From: a virus
Virus record (IMG/VR): IMGVR_UViG_3300021960_000409
Coordinates: 1 to 27,280 of that record
Strand: one strand, 5' to 3'
Length of the DNA: 27,280 bases
Shown: piece by piece, positions 1 to 8,158 of the stretch
Layout: the number at the start of each line of letters is the position of its first letter
How positions within the stretch are numbered: position 1 is the first letter of the stretch
Notes under the pieces: generated by a model
Databases searched by the model: none
What the model was told of the DNA's origin: nothing
What the model saw: the letters and a program-made list of their open reading frames with translations, nothing else
Program-made: the position numbers and the translations under genes

Positions 1-2
1 CA

Positions 3-2669
3 GACAAATATGATGCCGCATCTAAAAACGCAATAACTGCATTAGATAAAGGTTCTGAATCTATACAAAAACAAACTGATATGTTAAAGAAGTTAGAAGA
101 AGGAAATATAAGTGCTGAAATAGCTTCCAGAGATATGACTGTAACACTAAAAACAGTAGAAGAGGCACTTGAAGCTGCAAAACTACTACCAGTTGATCCA
201 GAAAGTATTGTTATAGTTCAAGAGCTGACCAAACAACTTAATGAATTAAAAAATGTAACTCAAGCTGTGGTTAATAGATTTGTTGCACAAGATGCGTTGT
301 TTAAAAAATTAAATAAAAGTATGAGTGGCAGTTTACAATTATTAGACTCAATGGGAGAAACTGGTAATATAAATGCAGCAACTGGTGCTTATGCTACTTC
401 AGAAAAACAAGCTCTCACATTTCAAAGAGAAAATTTTAAACTGTTAGAAGCAAGACTTGTTAAACTTAAAGATATAGAACTACAAATGAAAAGAGGAGAG
501 GAAGTTAGTGCGCATGATAGAGCTTTAATGGCTGAAAAAGGCAAGTTAGAGGATAACTTACTATTAATAGCAAAAGACTCTTTTGCTCAAGCAGTTAAGA
601 TACTATTAAAAAGCGAAGATCAACTTAAGGCTGAACAGAAAAAAATAGATAAGATGCAACAACAGCTTGATATACTAAGGCTACAAAGTGCTGAGGCAAC
701 AAGATTATCTGCTATACGTGAGCGAGATGCCGCACAAACTAAGTTCTTAAGTATAGGTGCAGATGCTATGGGAGTAGCACCAAGAGCATCTTCTCGAGGT
801 AATGATAAAACAGGTCTTCCAGGTAATTTAGCTGCCGCTGCTGAACCCATTAATACCAGAAATGCTTTGATACAATCAAGCTTAGCTTCAAGTAGTGCTT
901 TTGAACGTGGTCAAGCAGGTATTAATTTAGATAAACAATATTTAGCATCTCAAGATGCTATAATAGCTAGAGAGAAAAAACGAGTAGATTTAGCAAAAAA
1001 ACGAGTAGAAATTGAAAACCGAGGTTTAGCTATACAAAGAGAAATGCGTATGATGGCTGTTCAAGCTAAAGCTGATAGTGCATCTGCTGCCGGGGAGCTT
1101 GCAGTAATGAGAGCAGAAGAAGCTGCTACTATTATTCAAGAAAGATCACTATCTACTACTAAAGAGATGGCAGATGCCAGACTAAAAGTAATGGAAGCTG
1201 AGAGAGATGCTGAATTAGCAACTATTGGTGGTAAAATGGCAGTAGTTAAAGAAGAATTTGAACAAGCTAAAGAGGTTATACAAGAAAAAAGAGATATATT
1301 AAACACAGAAGCAGAAAATCATAGATTAGAAACAGCACGTCTAGAAAGACGTAGAACCATGGAATTAGAAATTGTAAGAGCTGAAAGAGAAATGATAGTA
1401 GCAAGAAAATTACTTGAGATTCAAAAAGCCAATGATGAAAAACAAGCTATTATCTCAAGAAGAGATATTGCAGTAAAAAATGCTGAAAATGAAAAAACAA
1501 ATAAACTTGCATCTATAGCACTACAGGAAAAAGACTTTGAACTATTAAGAATGAGAATAGAAGCTGATGATGACTTTTTAATAAGGTATGCTCAAATAAC
1601 TGAAGGACTGGCTAATGCTATGGGTACTACTTATACAGCCCCAGGTGAAAATCCTAATGTAAAAGATCCTACAGAAAAGGCTTTAGAATTTATTGATAAA
1701 ATGACGGATCCTGAAAAAGGTTTTTTTGCACAACAAAGAGGTATTATAGGGGCTACAGCAAGTAATAAAACTAGAACAGCCAACACTGTTGCTGGAGATG
1801 ATGAAGCAGCTCGATTAGCTAATCAACAAAGATTAGAAGGTGAACTAGAGTCTATTAGACATATTAATAGTTTAAAAACTCTTATGGAAGATCAAGAAAC
1901 CACATTTTTAGAAGAGGAAGCAGCAAAACAAGCCGAGATGATTAAGTTAAAGTTAGATAATTTAGATCTTGAAGACCAAAAAGCAAAACAAGCTTTTGCA
2001 GATAAAATGGCTGCATTAGGTGTTGAAGCAGCAGTAGTTAAAGAAGCATTTAGATTGAAAAAAGAAGCTGATGAATATGATCTAAGCCAGAAAAAACGCA
2101 TGGTTCAACTAGGAAAAGATCTGGCCTTTGGTATATCTGACACTTTAGGTAACGCTATGATGAAGTTTCTAACCAATTTACAAGAAGGCAAACCACTCAT
2201 AGAAGGTATTGGTGATTTATTTATCAATATGCTATTTGATATTCAACAAAAAATACTCCAAGCAAGTGTTATTGATCCTATAACCGATTCTGTAACTGAC
2301 TCTTTAATGGGTAGCTTTGGTAAGATGGCTTTCTTTGGCGGTGTTACAGGTGGTACTGTTCGTAATATGGCTGCCGGTGGTGAAGTAAATGCACTTCGTG
2401 ATCGTGTACCTGCTATGTTAGAGCCTGGTGAGTTTGTAATTCGTAAAACAGCTGCTAAATCTATAGGGGGTTCTGCATTAGGAAAAATGAATGCTACTGG
2501 AGCTGCAGGTATGGGCAATGTAGAATTTAATATTGTTAATAATGGAGCACCCAAAGAAGCAGCACAACAGGGGCCACCTAAAATAGATACAGATAAAATT
2601 GTAATTGATGTTGTAATGAGAGATTTAAGTACTAATGGTCCTATTAGAAAAGCTCTTAGAAGTGGATAA
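3..2669 (+). CDS. Tail tape measure protein, 5'-truncated by the window edge
   Basis: This is the C-terminal part of the protein that sets tail length and lies inside the tail tube. The frame is open from base 3, so the first ATG at 81 is internal and the true start lies beyond the left edge. The visible part is mostly charged, Ala/Glu/Lys-rich helix with long coiled-coil stretches (roughly residues 150-220 and 300-480, counted from the ATG at 81). A less charged segment near residues 680-760 is typical of tape measure C-termini. The strongest signature is the tail end, AAGGEV followed by RVPAMLEPGEFVIRK and a Gly-rich stretch, a pattern seen in many siphophage tape measure proteins. Genes for M- and L-like tail-tip proteins follow directly, as expected in a lambda-type tail module. 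Family call is confident; total length is unknown. Confidence 0.9.
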   Translation, partial: DKYDAASKNAITALDKGSESIQKQTDMLKKLEEGNISAEIASRDMTVTLKTVEEALEAAKLLPVDPESIVIVQELTKQLNELKNVTQAVVNRFVAQDALFKKLNKSMSGSLQLLDSMGETGNINAATGAYATSEKQALTFQRENFKLLEARLVKLKDIELQMKRGEEVSAHDRALMAEKGKLEDNLLLIAKDSFAQAVKILLKSEDQLKAEQKKIDKMQQQLDILRLQSAEATRLSAIRERDAAQTKFLSIGADAMGVAPRASSRGNDKTGLPGNLAAAAEPINTRNALIQSSLASSSAFERGQAGINLDKQYLASQDAIIAREKKRVDLAKKRVEIENRGLAIQREMRMMAVQAKADSASAAGELAVMRAEEAATIIQERSLSTTKEMADARLKVMEAERDAELATIGGKMAVVKEEFEQAKEVIQEKRDILNTEAENHRLETARLERRRTMELEIVRAEREMIVARKLLEIQKANDEKQAIISRRDIAVKNAENEKTNKLASIALQEKDFELLRMRIEADDDFLIRYAQITEGLANAMGTTYTAPGENPNVKDPTEKALEFIDKMTDPEKGFFAQQRGIIGATASNKTRTANTVAGDDEAARLANQQRLEGELESIRHINSLKTLMEDQETTFLEEEAAKQAEMIKLKLDNLDLEDQKAKQAFADKMAALGVEAAVVKEAFRLKKEADEYDLSQKKRMVQLGKDLAFGISDTLGNAMMKFLTNLQEGKPLIEGIGDLFINMLFDIQQKILQASVIDPITDSVTDSLMGSFGKMAFFGGVTGGTVRNMAAGGEVNALRDRVPAMLEPGEFVIRKTAAKSIGGSALGKMNATGAAGMGNVEFNIVNNGAPKEAAQQGPPKIDTDKIVIDVVMRDLSTNGPIRKALRSG

Positions 2670-2678
2670 GGAAATAGA

Positions 2679-4280
2679 ATGGCTACATACCCATCAGACG
2701 CTACTGCAGATATAACTGCTTTTTCTGTTATAGGTACAACTACTTATAACAATACAGGAAGTACTGTAGAATTTGCATTACCCAGTACTATAACTACTAA
2801 AGCAGCAGCTGTGGTAACTCAAGATGGTGTTACACAAGATACTACTGCGTATAATTTATCCAGTGATGGTACTAAAATAACTTTTGGAGTAGCTCCTAAT
2901 GCTACTACCTTAGTTGTAAAAACTATTAGTCTTCCTAGTAGATTTAGAGTACTTAGAAGTTTTCCAAGTGTAAAAGTAGTTGATTATAATAGTTCTGCTT
3001 TAGCTGTTAATGGTAATACATATACTGTTAATGGTTCGCAAGAATTTTGGTCTCTTCCTTTTAACTCTAATGTAGATAATACCAGTGACTTTATGGTTTA
3101 CGTAGGGGGTGTATTTCAACAACCTGGAGCGTATACTTATCCTTCTGTTACATTAGGTAATGACGGGATAGATATAGGTGATAATGCTGCTGTTAAGTTA
3201 TTAGCTAATTTTGCAGATAATTTAACAGATAGTTCAGATAATCCTCATACCATTGGTTTAAATACAGGTTCTGCCAGTTATAGTGGTAGTAATATAGTAT
3301 TAGCGGGGGCTACACAACTTAGTATACCTGCAAGTACTGATTTTAATGTAGGAGAAGAAACATCTTTTACTTTTGAAACTATTATAACTCCTGATGCAGG
3401 AACTCAGATGAGTGCTAATCAAACTTTACTTGCCTGTCAACAAAATAGTGATGAGTACTACTTTTTAAGAACCGTAGGTACTAATGCTACTATAGGCTTT
3501 ATAGTAAATCATGGTGGTTCTATAGTTGAAGCATATGGTGGTAACTGCAATGGAGGAAGTAGTTATAATGTTGCTGTATCTTATGATAAGACTACTGCTA
3601 ATTTAAGACTTTATGTAGCTGATACTTTAGTAAAATCAGTTAACTATAATCCTCCTGTCTCAGCTTTTAATAGTCGTTTAAATATAGGAGCAAACAACAA
3701 TGTCACAGGAGGGTCTCAAGCCAGTCAAGAAAGATATAAAGGTAAGATAGAATATCTTAGAATATCAAAGGTAGCTAAATTTAGAACTGCAACTATACCG
3801 GTCCCTGCTACTACTGCAACTATTATAGGAGGAGCTCCTTTAGGCGCTGCTGATGTTAATGATACTTTATCTATTAGAGTATTTGAACAAGCTACTTCTG
3901 AGCAAGGAAGATTTACTTCTATGGCAGATAGAAAACCTGATAGTGGATTTAACTTTTCTAAGAAATTTGATGTAGCAAAATTTAAATCTACTGCTGGGTA
4001 TGAGAAAAGAAGATTAAAATCTAGAAGACCTCTTAGATCTTATACTTTACAATATACTAATGTCTCTGGAGTAGAAAGAACTGCAATTGAAAACTTTTAT
4101 AATGCACGAAGTGGAGAATTTGAATCTTTTAGTTTTGACTTGTCACACCTAAATGAAAGTGGTACAATTACTACAAGATTTGATGGAGACTTAGCTATAA
4201 CTCAAGTTTTATCATCAGGTACTCAGTTAATTGATAATTTTTTTACTGTTTCCTTTAAATTGCAAGAGACATATGACTAA
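2679..4280 (+). CDS. Minor tail protein (lambda M-like/DUF2460-like C-terminus) with a LamG-like insert
   Basis: A 533-residue tail-tip protein. The last ~100 residues (GYEKRRLKSRRPLRSYTLQY, then FYNARSGEFESFSFDL and FDGDLAITQV) fit the minor tail proteins that follow tape measure genes, where an R-x-x-R/P-L-R-x-Y stretch precedes a 'FYxARxGxFxxFxF' strand. Residues ~165-385 look like a concanavalin/LamG jelly-roll: alternating beta strands with SFTFETIITPDAG, LRLYVADTLVKSV and KGKIEYLRISKVAKF near its end. Such domains often bind sugars or protein. The N-terminal ~100 residues also look beta-rich. The start is ATG with AAGGAAA a few bases upstream, 9 bases after the tape measure stop. Its stop overlaps the next ATG (TAATG). 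In lambda the M protein is only about 110 residues, so the insert is a large addition. The LamG assignment rests on pattern only. Confidence 0.78.
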   Translation: MATYPSDATADITAFSVIGTTTYNNTGSTVEFALPSTITTKAAAVVTQDGVTQDTTAYNLSSDGTKITFGVAPNATTLVVKTISLPSRFRVLRSFPSVKVVDYNSSALAVNGNTYTVNGSQEFWSLPFNSNVDNTSDFMVYVGGVFQQPGAYTYPSVTLGNDGIDIGDNAAVKLLANFADNLTDSSDNPHTIGLNTGSASYSGSNIVLAGATQLSIPASTDFNVGEETSFTFETIITPDAGTQMSANQTLLACQQNSDEYYFLRTVGTNATIGFIVNHGGSIVEAYGGNCNGGSSYNVAVSYDKTTANLRLYVADTLVKSVNYNPPVSAFNSRLNIGANNNVTGGSQASQERYKGKIEYLRISKVAKFRTATIPVPATTATIIGGAPLGAADVNDTLSIRVFEQATSEQGRFTSMADRKPDSGFNFSKKFDVAKFKSTAGYEKRRLKSRRPLRSYTLQYTNVSGVERTAIENFYNARSGEFESFSFDLSHLNESGTITTRFDGDLAITQVLSSGTQLIDNFFTVSFKLQETYD

Positions 4281-5854
4281 TGACTGCTAGAAATTATGAT
4301 ACTATTCTTACAGTAGCTGATGCTACTAATTTTGTACCTGGCAACTCTATAGTAGGTTCTACAAGTGCTACTGTAGGTTTTATTGCTAATGTAGATGTTG
4401 TTAGTAAACAGATAAAAGTAAAATTAAATAATGTTATGCAAGAGTTTCATAATAGCGAAACTATTACCTCTAAATCTGCTGTTATAAGTGGTACTGCAAA
4501 CGGATCCATAAACACTCTTAGTCTTCCTTTTCAATCAAATATATTTGCCAGTTTAACTACTACTGCTACTACTACTATAGCATCCCAAGCTCCAAGTTCT
4601 TTTATTGCTGCAAAAAATGCTTTTACCCAAAATCCTATTATTAGAATGTATGAAGTATACTATCCTGGTGAGTGGTTTCCTCCTGATCCTAATGGTAATC
4701 CTACAGAAAATGGAGAAGGTAGGGCTTGGCCTGTAGATTTTCCTTTAAGATTTGCAGATATAGCAGGAGATTTAGTATCAGATCTAAATTATAATGTAAC
4801 TTATGGTGGAACTTCTTTTGTACCTTATCCTGTTGATATATCAAGTATTAGTCAAGGTACTGATGGTAAAATTAATGAACTTACCTTAACAGTATTTAAC
4901 GTAGATAATATCATAAGCACTTTAGTTGAAAATCCTTATCTATTAGGAAATAACATATCTAACTCTTGTATAGCTTATGTAAATAGTGCTCCTGTACATG
5001 GTATAGATCCAAGAACTATAAATGCTGATCCTGCAGATGTGGGTAGCATAGGTGATGTAGCTTTTGATACTTTAACAAGAGCGAGAGCAAATGGGTTAGC
5101 ATTTAGTACTACTGTGGTAGGTGCTTATGGACAAGCTAATGCTTCTTTTACAAAAGAACAGACAGAATTTGTTAATGGCACTTGGCAGATACAAAAAAAT
5201 GATACCAGAGATTTATCTGGAGCAGTAGTAAACATAACAACTACCTTTGCTAATTTTTTAGATGTTTGGCCGGAGCATAGTTCTGTTAGATATGTAAGTT
5301 CAAATGTGGTAGAAGTATATAATGCTATGCCTTATAGAGTAGGAGATGTTGTCAGATCCTCAAAAGGATCTACTTCTGGTACTATACAAAGTATACAAGA
5401 AAATAGATTTTTATTTCTTAACAACGCCTTAGAAGCTAATACTGTTGTAGGAGATCAAATTTTTATTATTAATGCAGAGGCAGATAGTGAGTCTTATATT
5501 GAAGATAGATTTAAAATAGATCAACTTGAATCCTTAAATGATGTTACAGGCACTTTTGGATTAGTATCTTGGTTACAATATTTTAAACAAGTAACTCCCA
5601 GACGTAAATACTATAAAAATACGTGTCAATGGAAATATAAAGGTGAAGAGTGTCAGTACCCAGGACCAGCAGGTGGTACTATACCTGGTACCTCTCTTAC
5701 TGCTAATACAAATCCTATAGGTGTAGACAATAAAACTGCTTCAGGACCAGAAGGTGACATATGCGGTAAAAACATATTAGCTTGTACCTTAAGAAATAAT
5801 TCTATACATTTTGGAGGTTTCCCTGCAACAGGACGTACCATTCCAAAACAATAA
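4280..5854 (+). CDS. Tail-tip protein, lambda L-like, with probable [4Fe-4S] cysteines
   Basis: A 524-residue tail-tip protein. Residues 449-515 carry four cysteines, C449-x8-C458-x36-C495-x6-C502, followed by the FGGFP motif. This matches the C-terminal domain of lambda gpL, which is known to hold a [4Fe-4S] cluster; as I recall, the outer spacings of 8 and 6 are the same there. Only the central spacer differs, and here it contains a Gly/Pro/Thr-rich stretch. The ~290-residue N-terminal extension relative to gpL is beta-rich and starts with a small barrel-like segment (residues 1-75). A second segment resembling it lies near residues 335-400 (both with VGD or PGN turns followed by a Ser/Gly-rich strand). 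The ATG overlaps the stop of the preceding minor tail gene by one base, so translation is probably coupled. The last 44 bases overlap the radical SAM frame. Confidence 0.82.
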   Translation: MTARNYDTILTVADATNFVPGNSIVGSTSATVGFIANVDVVSKQIKVKLNNVMQEFHNSETITSKSAVISGTANGSINTLSLPFQSNIFASLTTTATTTIASQAPSSFIAAKNAFTQNPIIRMYEVYYPGEWFPPDPNGNPTENGEGRAWPVDFPLRFADIAGDLVSDLNYNVTYGGTSFVPYPVDISSISQGTDGKINELTLTVFNVDNIISTLVENPYLLGNNISNSCIAYVNSAPVHGIDPRTINADPADVGSIGDVAFDTLTRARANGLAFSTTVVGAYGQANASFTKEQTEFVNGTWQIQKNDTRDLSGAVVNITTTFANFLDVWPEHSSVRYVSSNVVEVYNAMPYRVGDVVRSSKGSTSGTIQSIQENRFLFLNNALEANTVVGDQIFIINAEADSESYIEDRFKIDQLESLNDVTGTFGLVSWLQYFKQVTPRRKYYKNTCQWKYKGEECQYPGPAGGTIPGTSLTANTNPIGVDNKTASGPEGDICGKNILACTLRNNSIHFGGFPATGRTIPKQ

Positions 5855-7022
5855 AATAAAAGGTTGTATACTACCTTGGATACATTTATTCGGTAGTATA
5901 AGTGGAAACTTTTATCTTTGTTGTCATGCTGAGTATACACCCATAACTACTATAGTTGGTACGCATAACGAATCTTTAGGTGACATTTGGAATGGTGATG
6001 CCTACAAAAAAGCACGACTTGATTTTATAAAAAATAAGATACCTCCAGAATGTATATCTGCTTGTTATAAAAAAGAAAAACAAGGTAGTGATAGTAACAG
6101 ATTAAAAGCTAATCAACGATTTAATAAATTAGCTCCATTACAATATAAAACAAATAAAGATGGTAGTTTAGATTCTAATCCTACTTATTTAGATATTAGA
6201 TTTGGAAACTTATGCAATTTTAAATGTAGAATGTGTGGGCCAGGAGCTTCTACAAGTTGGTATGCAGATACTACTTCGTCTGGGTGGTCTAAAACAATTG
6301 ATCATTATAGCAATAATGATAATTTTTGGGTAGATGTGCCTAAATTTATTCCTGAGCTACAAGATGTATATTTTGCTGGAGGAGAGCCTTTTGTGCAGCA
6401 AGGTCACTATAAAATGCTTGAACTTATTATAGATTCTGGTTATGCAGCAAATGTAAATCTTAGTTATAACACTAATCTTAGTTATTCTAAGTTTAAAAAA
6501 TATGATTTAAAAACTCTCTGGTCTAATTTTAAAAAAGTATCTGTATGGCCAAGTGTAGAAGGATATGGTAAACGTGCTGAATATGCAAGAAAAGGTTTAT
6601 CATGGTCTAAGTTTGAGGAGCATACTAAACTTTTTAAAGATAATATAACTACTGTAAGTTCTGTTATAAATATTTATAGTATTAGTTCTATGCCTGATCT
6701 TATTCTATGGTGTAAACGTAATAACATTCATTTCTATGGAACTACTCAGTCTGAGCCGCCACATCAAAAAATTACTTGTTTACCTAAAGAATCTAAACAA
6801 CAAATGATTTCTATGTATAAAAAATTTGTTAATGAATACTCTTCTATACTGACTTTTGAAGATTTACAACAAATTAAACATTGGCTATCTTATATGACCA
6901 GTAGCGATGACAGTAATTTATTGCACGATTTTAAAATAGAAACAGAAAGACTTGATTCTCTACGTAGAGAATCTTTTACTGATACTTTTCCGGAATTTGC
7001 TACATGGTACAAGACTTTATAG
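5811..7022 (+). CDS. Radical SAM enzyme inside the tail-tip operon, N-terminal Cys-rich type
   Basis: A radical S-adenosylmethionine enzyme. With the TTG at 5811 as residue 1, the cluster motif CNFKCRMC is C135-x3-C139-x2-C142, binding the [4Fe-4S] that cleaves SAM. FAGGEPF near residue 193 is the usual SAM-contact motif. The N-terminus has CILPWIHL and a CCHAEY pair (C19, C37, C38), a pattern that in related phage proteins resembles an auxiliary-cluster (SPASM/twitch-like) segment placed before the core. The substrate is unknown. The frame has no ATG before the core: the longest version starts at TTG 5811, inside the end of the L-like gene, and no in-frame ATG precedes the conserved CILPW motif. 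CTG 5823 has GGAGG five bases upstream, but those bases also encode the Gly-Gly of the L-like FGGF motif. The end overlaps the next gene by 19 bases. Family confident, start and role not. Confidence 0.88.
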   Translation: MEVSLQQDVPFQNNKIKGCILPWIHLFGSISGNFYLCCHAEYTPITTIVGTHNESLGDIWNGDAYKKARLDFIKNKIPPECISACYKKEKQGSDSNRLKANQRFNKLAPLQYKTNKDGSLDSNPTYLDIRFGNLCNFKCRMCGPGASTSWYADTTSSGWSKTIDHYSNNDNFWVDVPKFIPELQDVYFAGGEPFVQQGHYKMLELIIDSGYAANVNLSYNTNLSYSKFKKYDLKTLWSNFKKVSVWPSVEGYGKRAEYARKGLSWSKFEEHTKLFKDNITTVSSVINIYSISSMPDLILWCKRNNIHFYGTTQSEPPHQKITCLPKESKQQMISMYKKFVNEYSSILTFEDLQQIKHWLSYMTSSDDSNLLHDFKIETERLDSLRRESFTDTFPEFATWYKTL

Positions 7023-7402
7023 GCTTACGTCATTCATATGATGACATAAATTGCATAACATTAATTAAGAGATTTTACGATAGTAAGTTAAATTTACAAT
7101 TTTCTTTACCAGAATACCCCCTATCTAAACATTGGATTAAAGAATTTACTACAGTTAGTATTGATAATTGGGCAGCTCAATGTGCTAAAAAAGTAAGTTT
7201 GACAAATGCTAAAGATTATGATGTAATAGCATTTAGATCAGAAAAAACAAATTTAATAATTCATTTTGGTATGTATTTAATGGCTTCCAAAATGCTACAC
7301 ATCGAAGAAGGGGGAATTTCGCGTGTGGAAACTTTATCCGATTATTGGGTAGAGAGCATACATGCGATTTATAGACATGACAATTTGGTACAACAAATAT
7401 AA
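7004..7402 (+). CDS. NlpC/P60-like cysteine peptidase domain, first of a tandem pair
   Basis: A 132-residue protein with the layout of an NlpC/P60 papain-like fold. C17 lies in DINCITLIKRFY, where the catalytic Cys starts a helix. The strand DYDVIAFR is followed by IIHFGMYL with H87 as the likely catalytic His, and H97 could be the third polar residue. In lambda this domain is the C-terminal half of tail protein K and is thought to act on cell-wall peptide or in tail-tip assembly; members of the family cleave gamma-D-glutamyl-diaminopimelate or related bonds. Here it is a separate protein, starting 19 bases before the radical SAM stop and overlapping the next gene by 41 bases. The sequence is divergent (Asn, not Asp, before the Cys), so activity is uncertain. 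It has the same plan as the next gene product. Confidence 0.68.
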   Translation: MVQDFIGLRHSYDDINCITLIKRFYDSKLNLQFSLPEYPLSKHWIKEFTTVSIDNWAAQCAKKVSLTNAKDYDVIAFRSEKTNLIIHFGMYLMASKMLHIEEGGISRVETLSDYWVESIHAIYRHDNLVQQI

Positions 7403-7808
7403 AGATTTTCCATATTTACATTTAGGTAATGATATAGAAACAGGGATTGATTGTTTTAATCTCTGTAAATTAGTGTACTTAGAAGAACTAAATATTAATA
7501 TTCCCTATACTACAGATTATTTTTGTAAAATTATAGATGAAGATTGGTACAGCAAAACACAAGAAAAACTTTTTGAACGCGCAGCAACGGATGAATACGG
7601 CTGGATAAAAGTAAAAGATCCTAAACCGTTTGATGTTATAACCATGAGTTTAGGATCTACTAATGTTACTAATCATTGTGCTTTATATGTAGATAGAGGT
7701 AAAATTTTACAAACTATGATAAAACATAAAAGTTGGATTGCTCCTTATGGAAACTACTATAAACAATATACTACAGGGATATATAGATGGAAAGATTTAC
7801 AAAACTAA
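7362..7808 (+). CDS. NlpC/P60-like cysteine peptidase domain, second of a tandem pair (lambda K C-terminal type)
   Basis: A 148-residue NlpC/P60 protein that fits the family better than its upstream neighbour. The catalytic Cys is C31 in GIDCFNLCKLVY. The strand PFDVITMSLG precedes NHCALYVDRGKILQTM with H105, and H119 may be the third residue. In lambda the equivalent domain is fused to a metallopeptidase as tail protein K, a tail-tip protein needed in assembly and possibly in local cell-wall hydrolysis. Two start codons are possible: ATG 7362 (used here) and ATG 7377, five codons later; neither has a strong Shine-Dalgarno sequence, and both lie inside the upstream gene, which suggests coupled translation. 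The end overlaps the metallopeptidase gene by 22 bases. The pair appears to be an old duplication, as the order of motifs is the same but identity is low. Confidence 0.8.
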   Translation: MRFIDMTIWYNKYKDFPYLHLGNDIETGIDCFNLCKLVYLEELNINIPYTTDYFCKIIDEDWYSKTQEKLFERAATDEYGWIKVKDPKPFDVITMSLGSTNVTNHCALYVDRGKILQTMIKHKSWIAPYGNYYKQYTTGIYRWKDLQN

Positions 7809-8158
7809 AAGAAGATATGAACGCACATAGTATGCAAGATTATCCTAGAGAGTGTGTAGGTATTATAACAAATGACTTTACTTATATACCATGTAAGAAC
7901 ACCTCTCCTTTTCCAAAGGATACTTTTATATTAGATCCTGCAGCTTTAGTTAAATATGATGAAAATATATGGGGAATCTTTCATTCACACCCAGGAGACG
8001 AAAATCCCCTACCAAGTAAAGAAGATAAAGTAAGTGCTGCTTTCCAAGAATATAAATTTCTGGTAGGATTTAATAATAAATTTTTTCTATATTGGCTAGA
8101 CTCTAATGTAGATGCACTCATGTTTGATGAGTTTAAGGAAGAACATCTTGTTAATTAA
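7787..8158 (+). CDS. JAMM/MPN (JAB) metallopeptidase, lambda K N-terminal type
   Basis: A 123-residue zinc metallopeptidase domain with the full JAMM set: E22 in YPRECVG, H66 and H68 in FHSHPG, S77 and D80 in PSKED. The E-HSHP-PS-D order is that of the N-terminal domain of lambda tail protein K and of bacterial JAB peptidases. Here it is a stand-alone protein lying downstream of two NlpC/P60 genes, so domain order is reversed compared with the lambda fusion. It is probably a tail-tip component or assembly peptidase; its substrate is not known. The ATG lies inside the upstream gene (22-base overlap), with AGGG nine bases before it. The end overlaps the I-like gene. All metal ligands are present, so activity is plausible. 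Confidence 0.88.
   Translation: MERFTKLKEDMNAHSMQDYPRECVGIITNDFTYIPCKNTSPFPKDTFILDPAALVKYDENIWGIFHSHPGDENPLPSKEDKVSAAFQEYKFLVGFNNKFFLYWLDSNVDALMFDEFKEEHLVN

Noticed and set aside
620-2554. Minus-strand ORFs opposite the tape measure gene
   Set aside because: Low-complexity Ala/Ser/Cys-rich translations, mirrors of the coiled-coil coding strand.
5354-5371. AGATCC...GGATCT inverted repeat inside the L-like gene
   Set aside because: Only six base pairs with a six-base loop; expected by chance in 27 kb, and no sign of regulatory placement.
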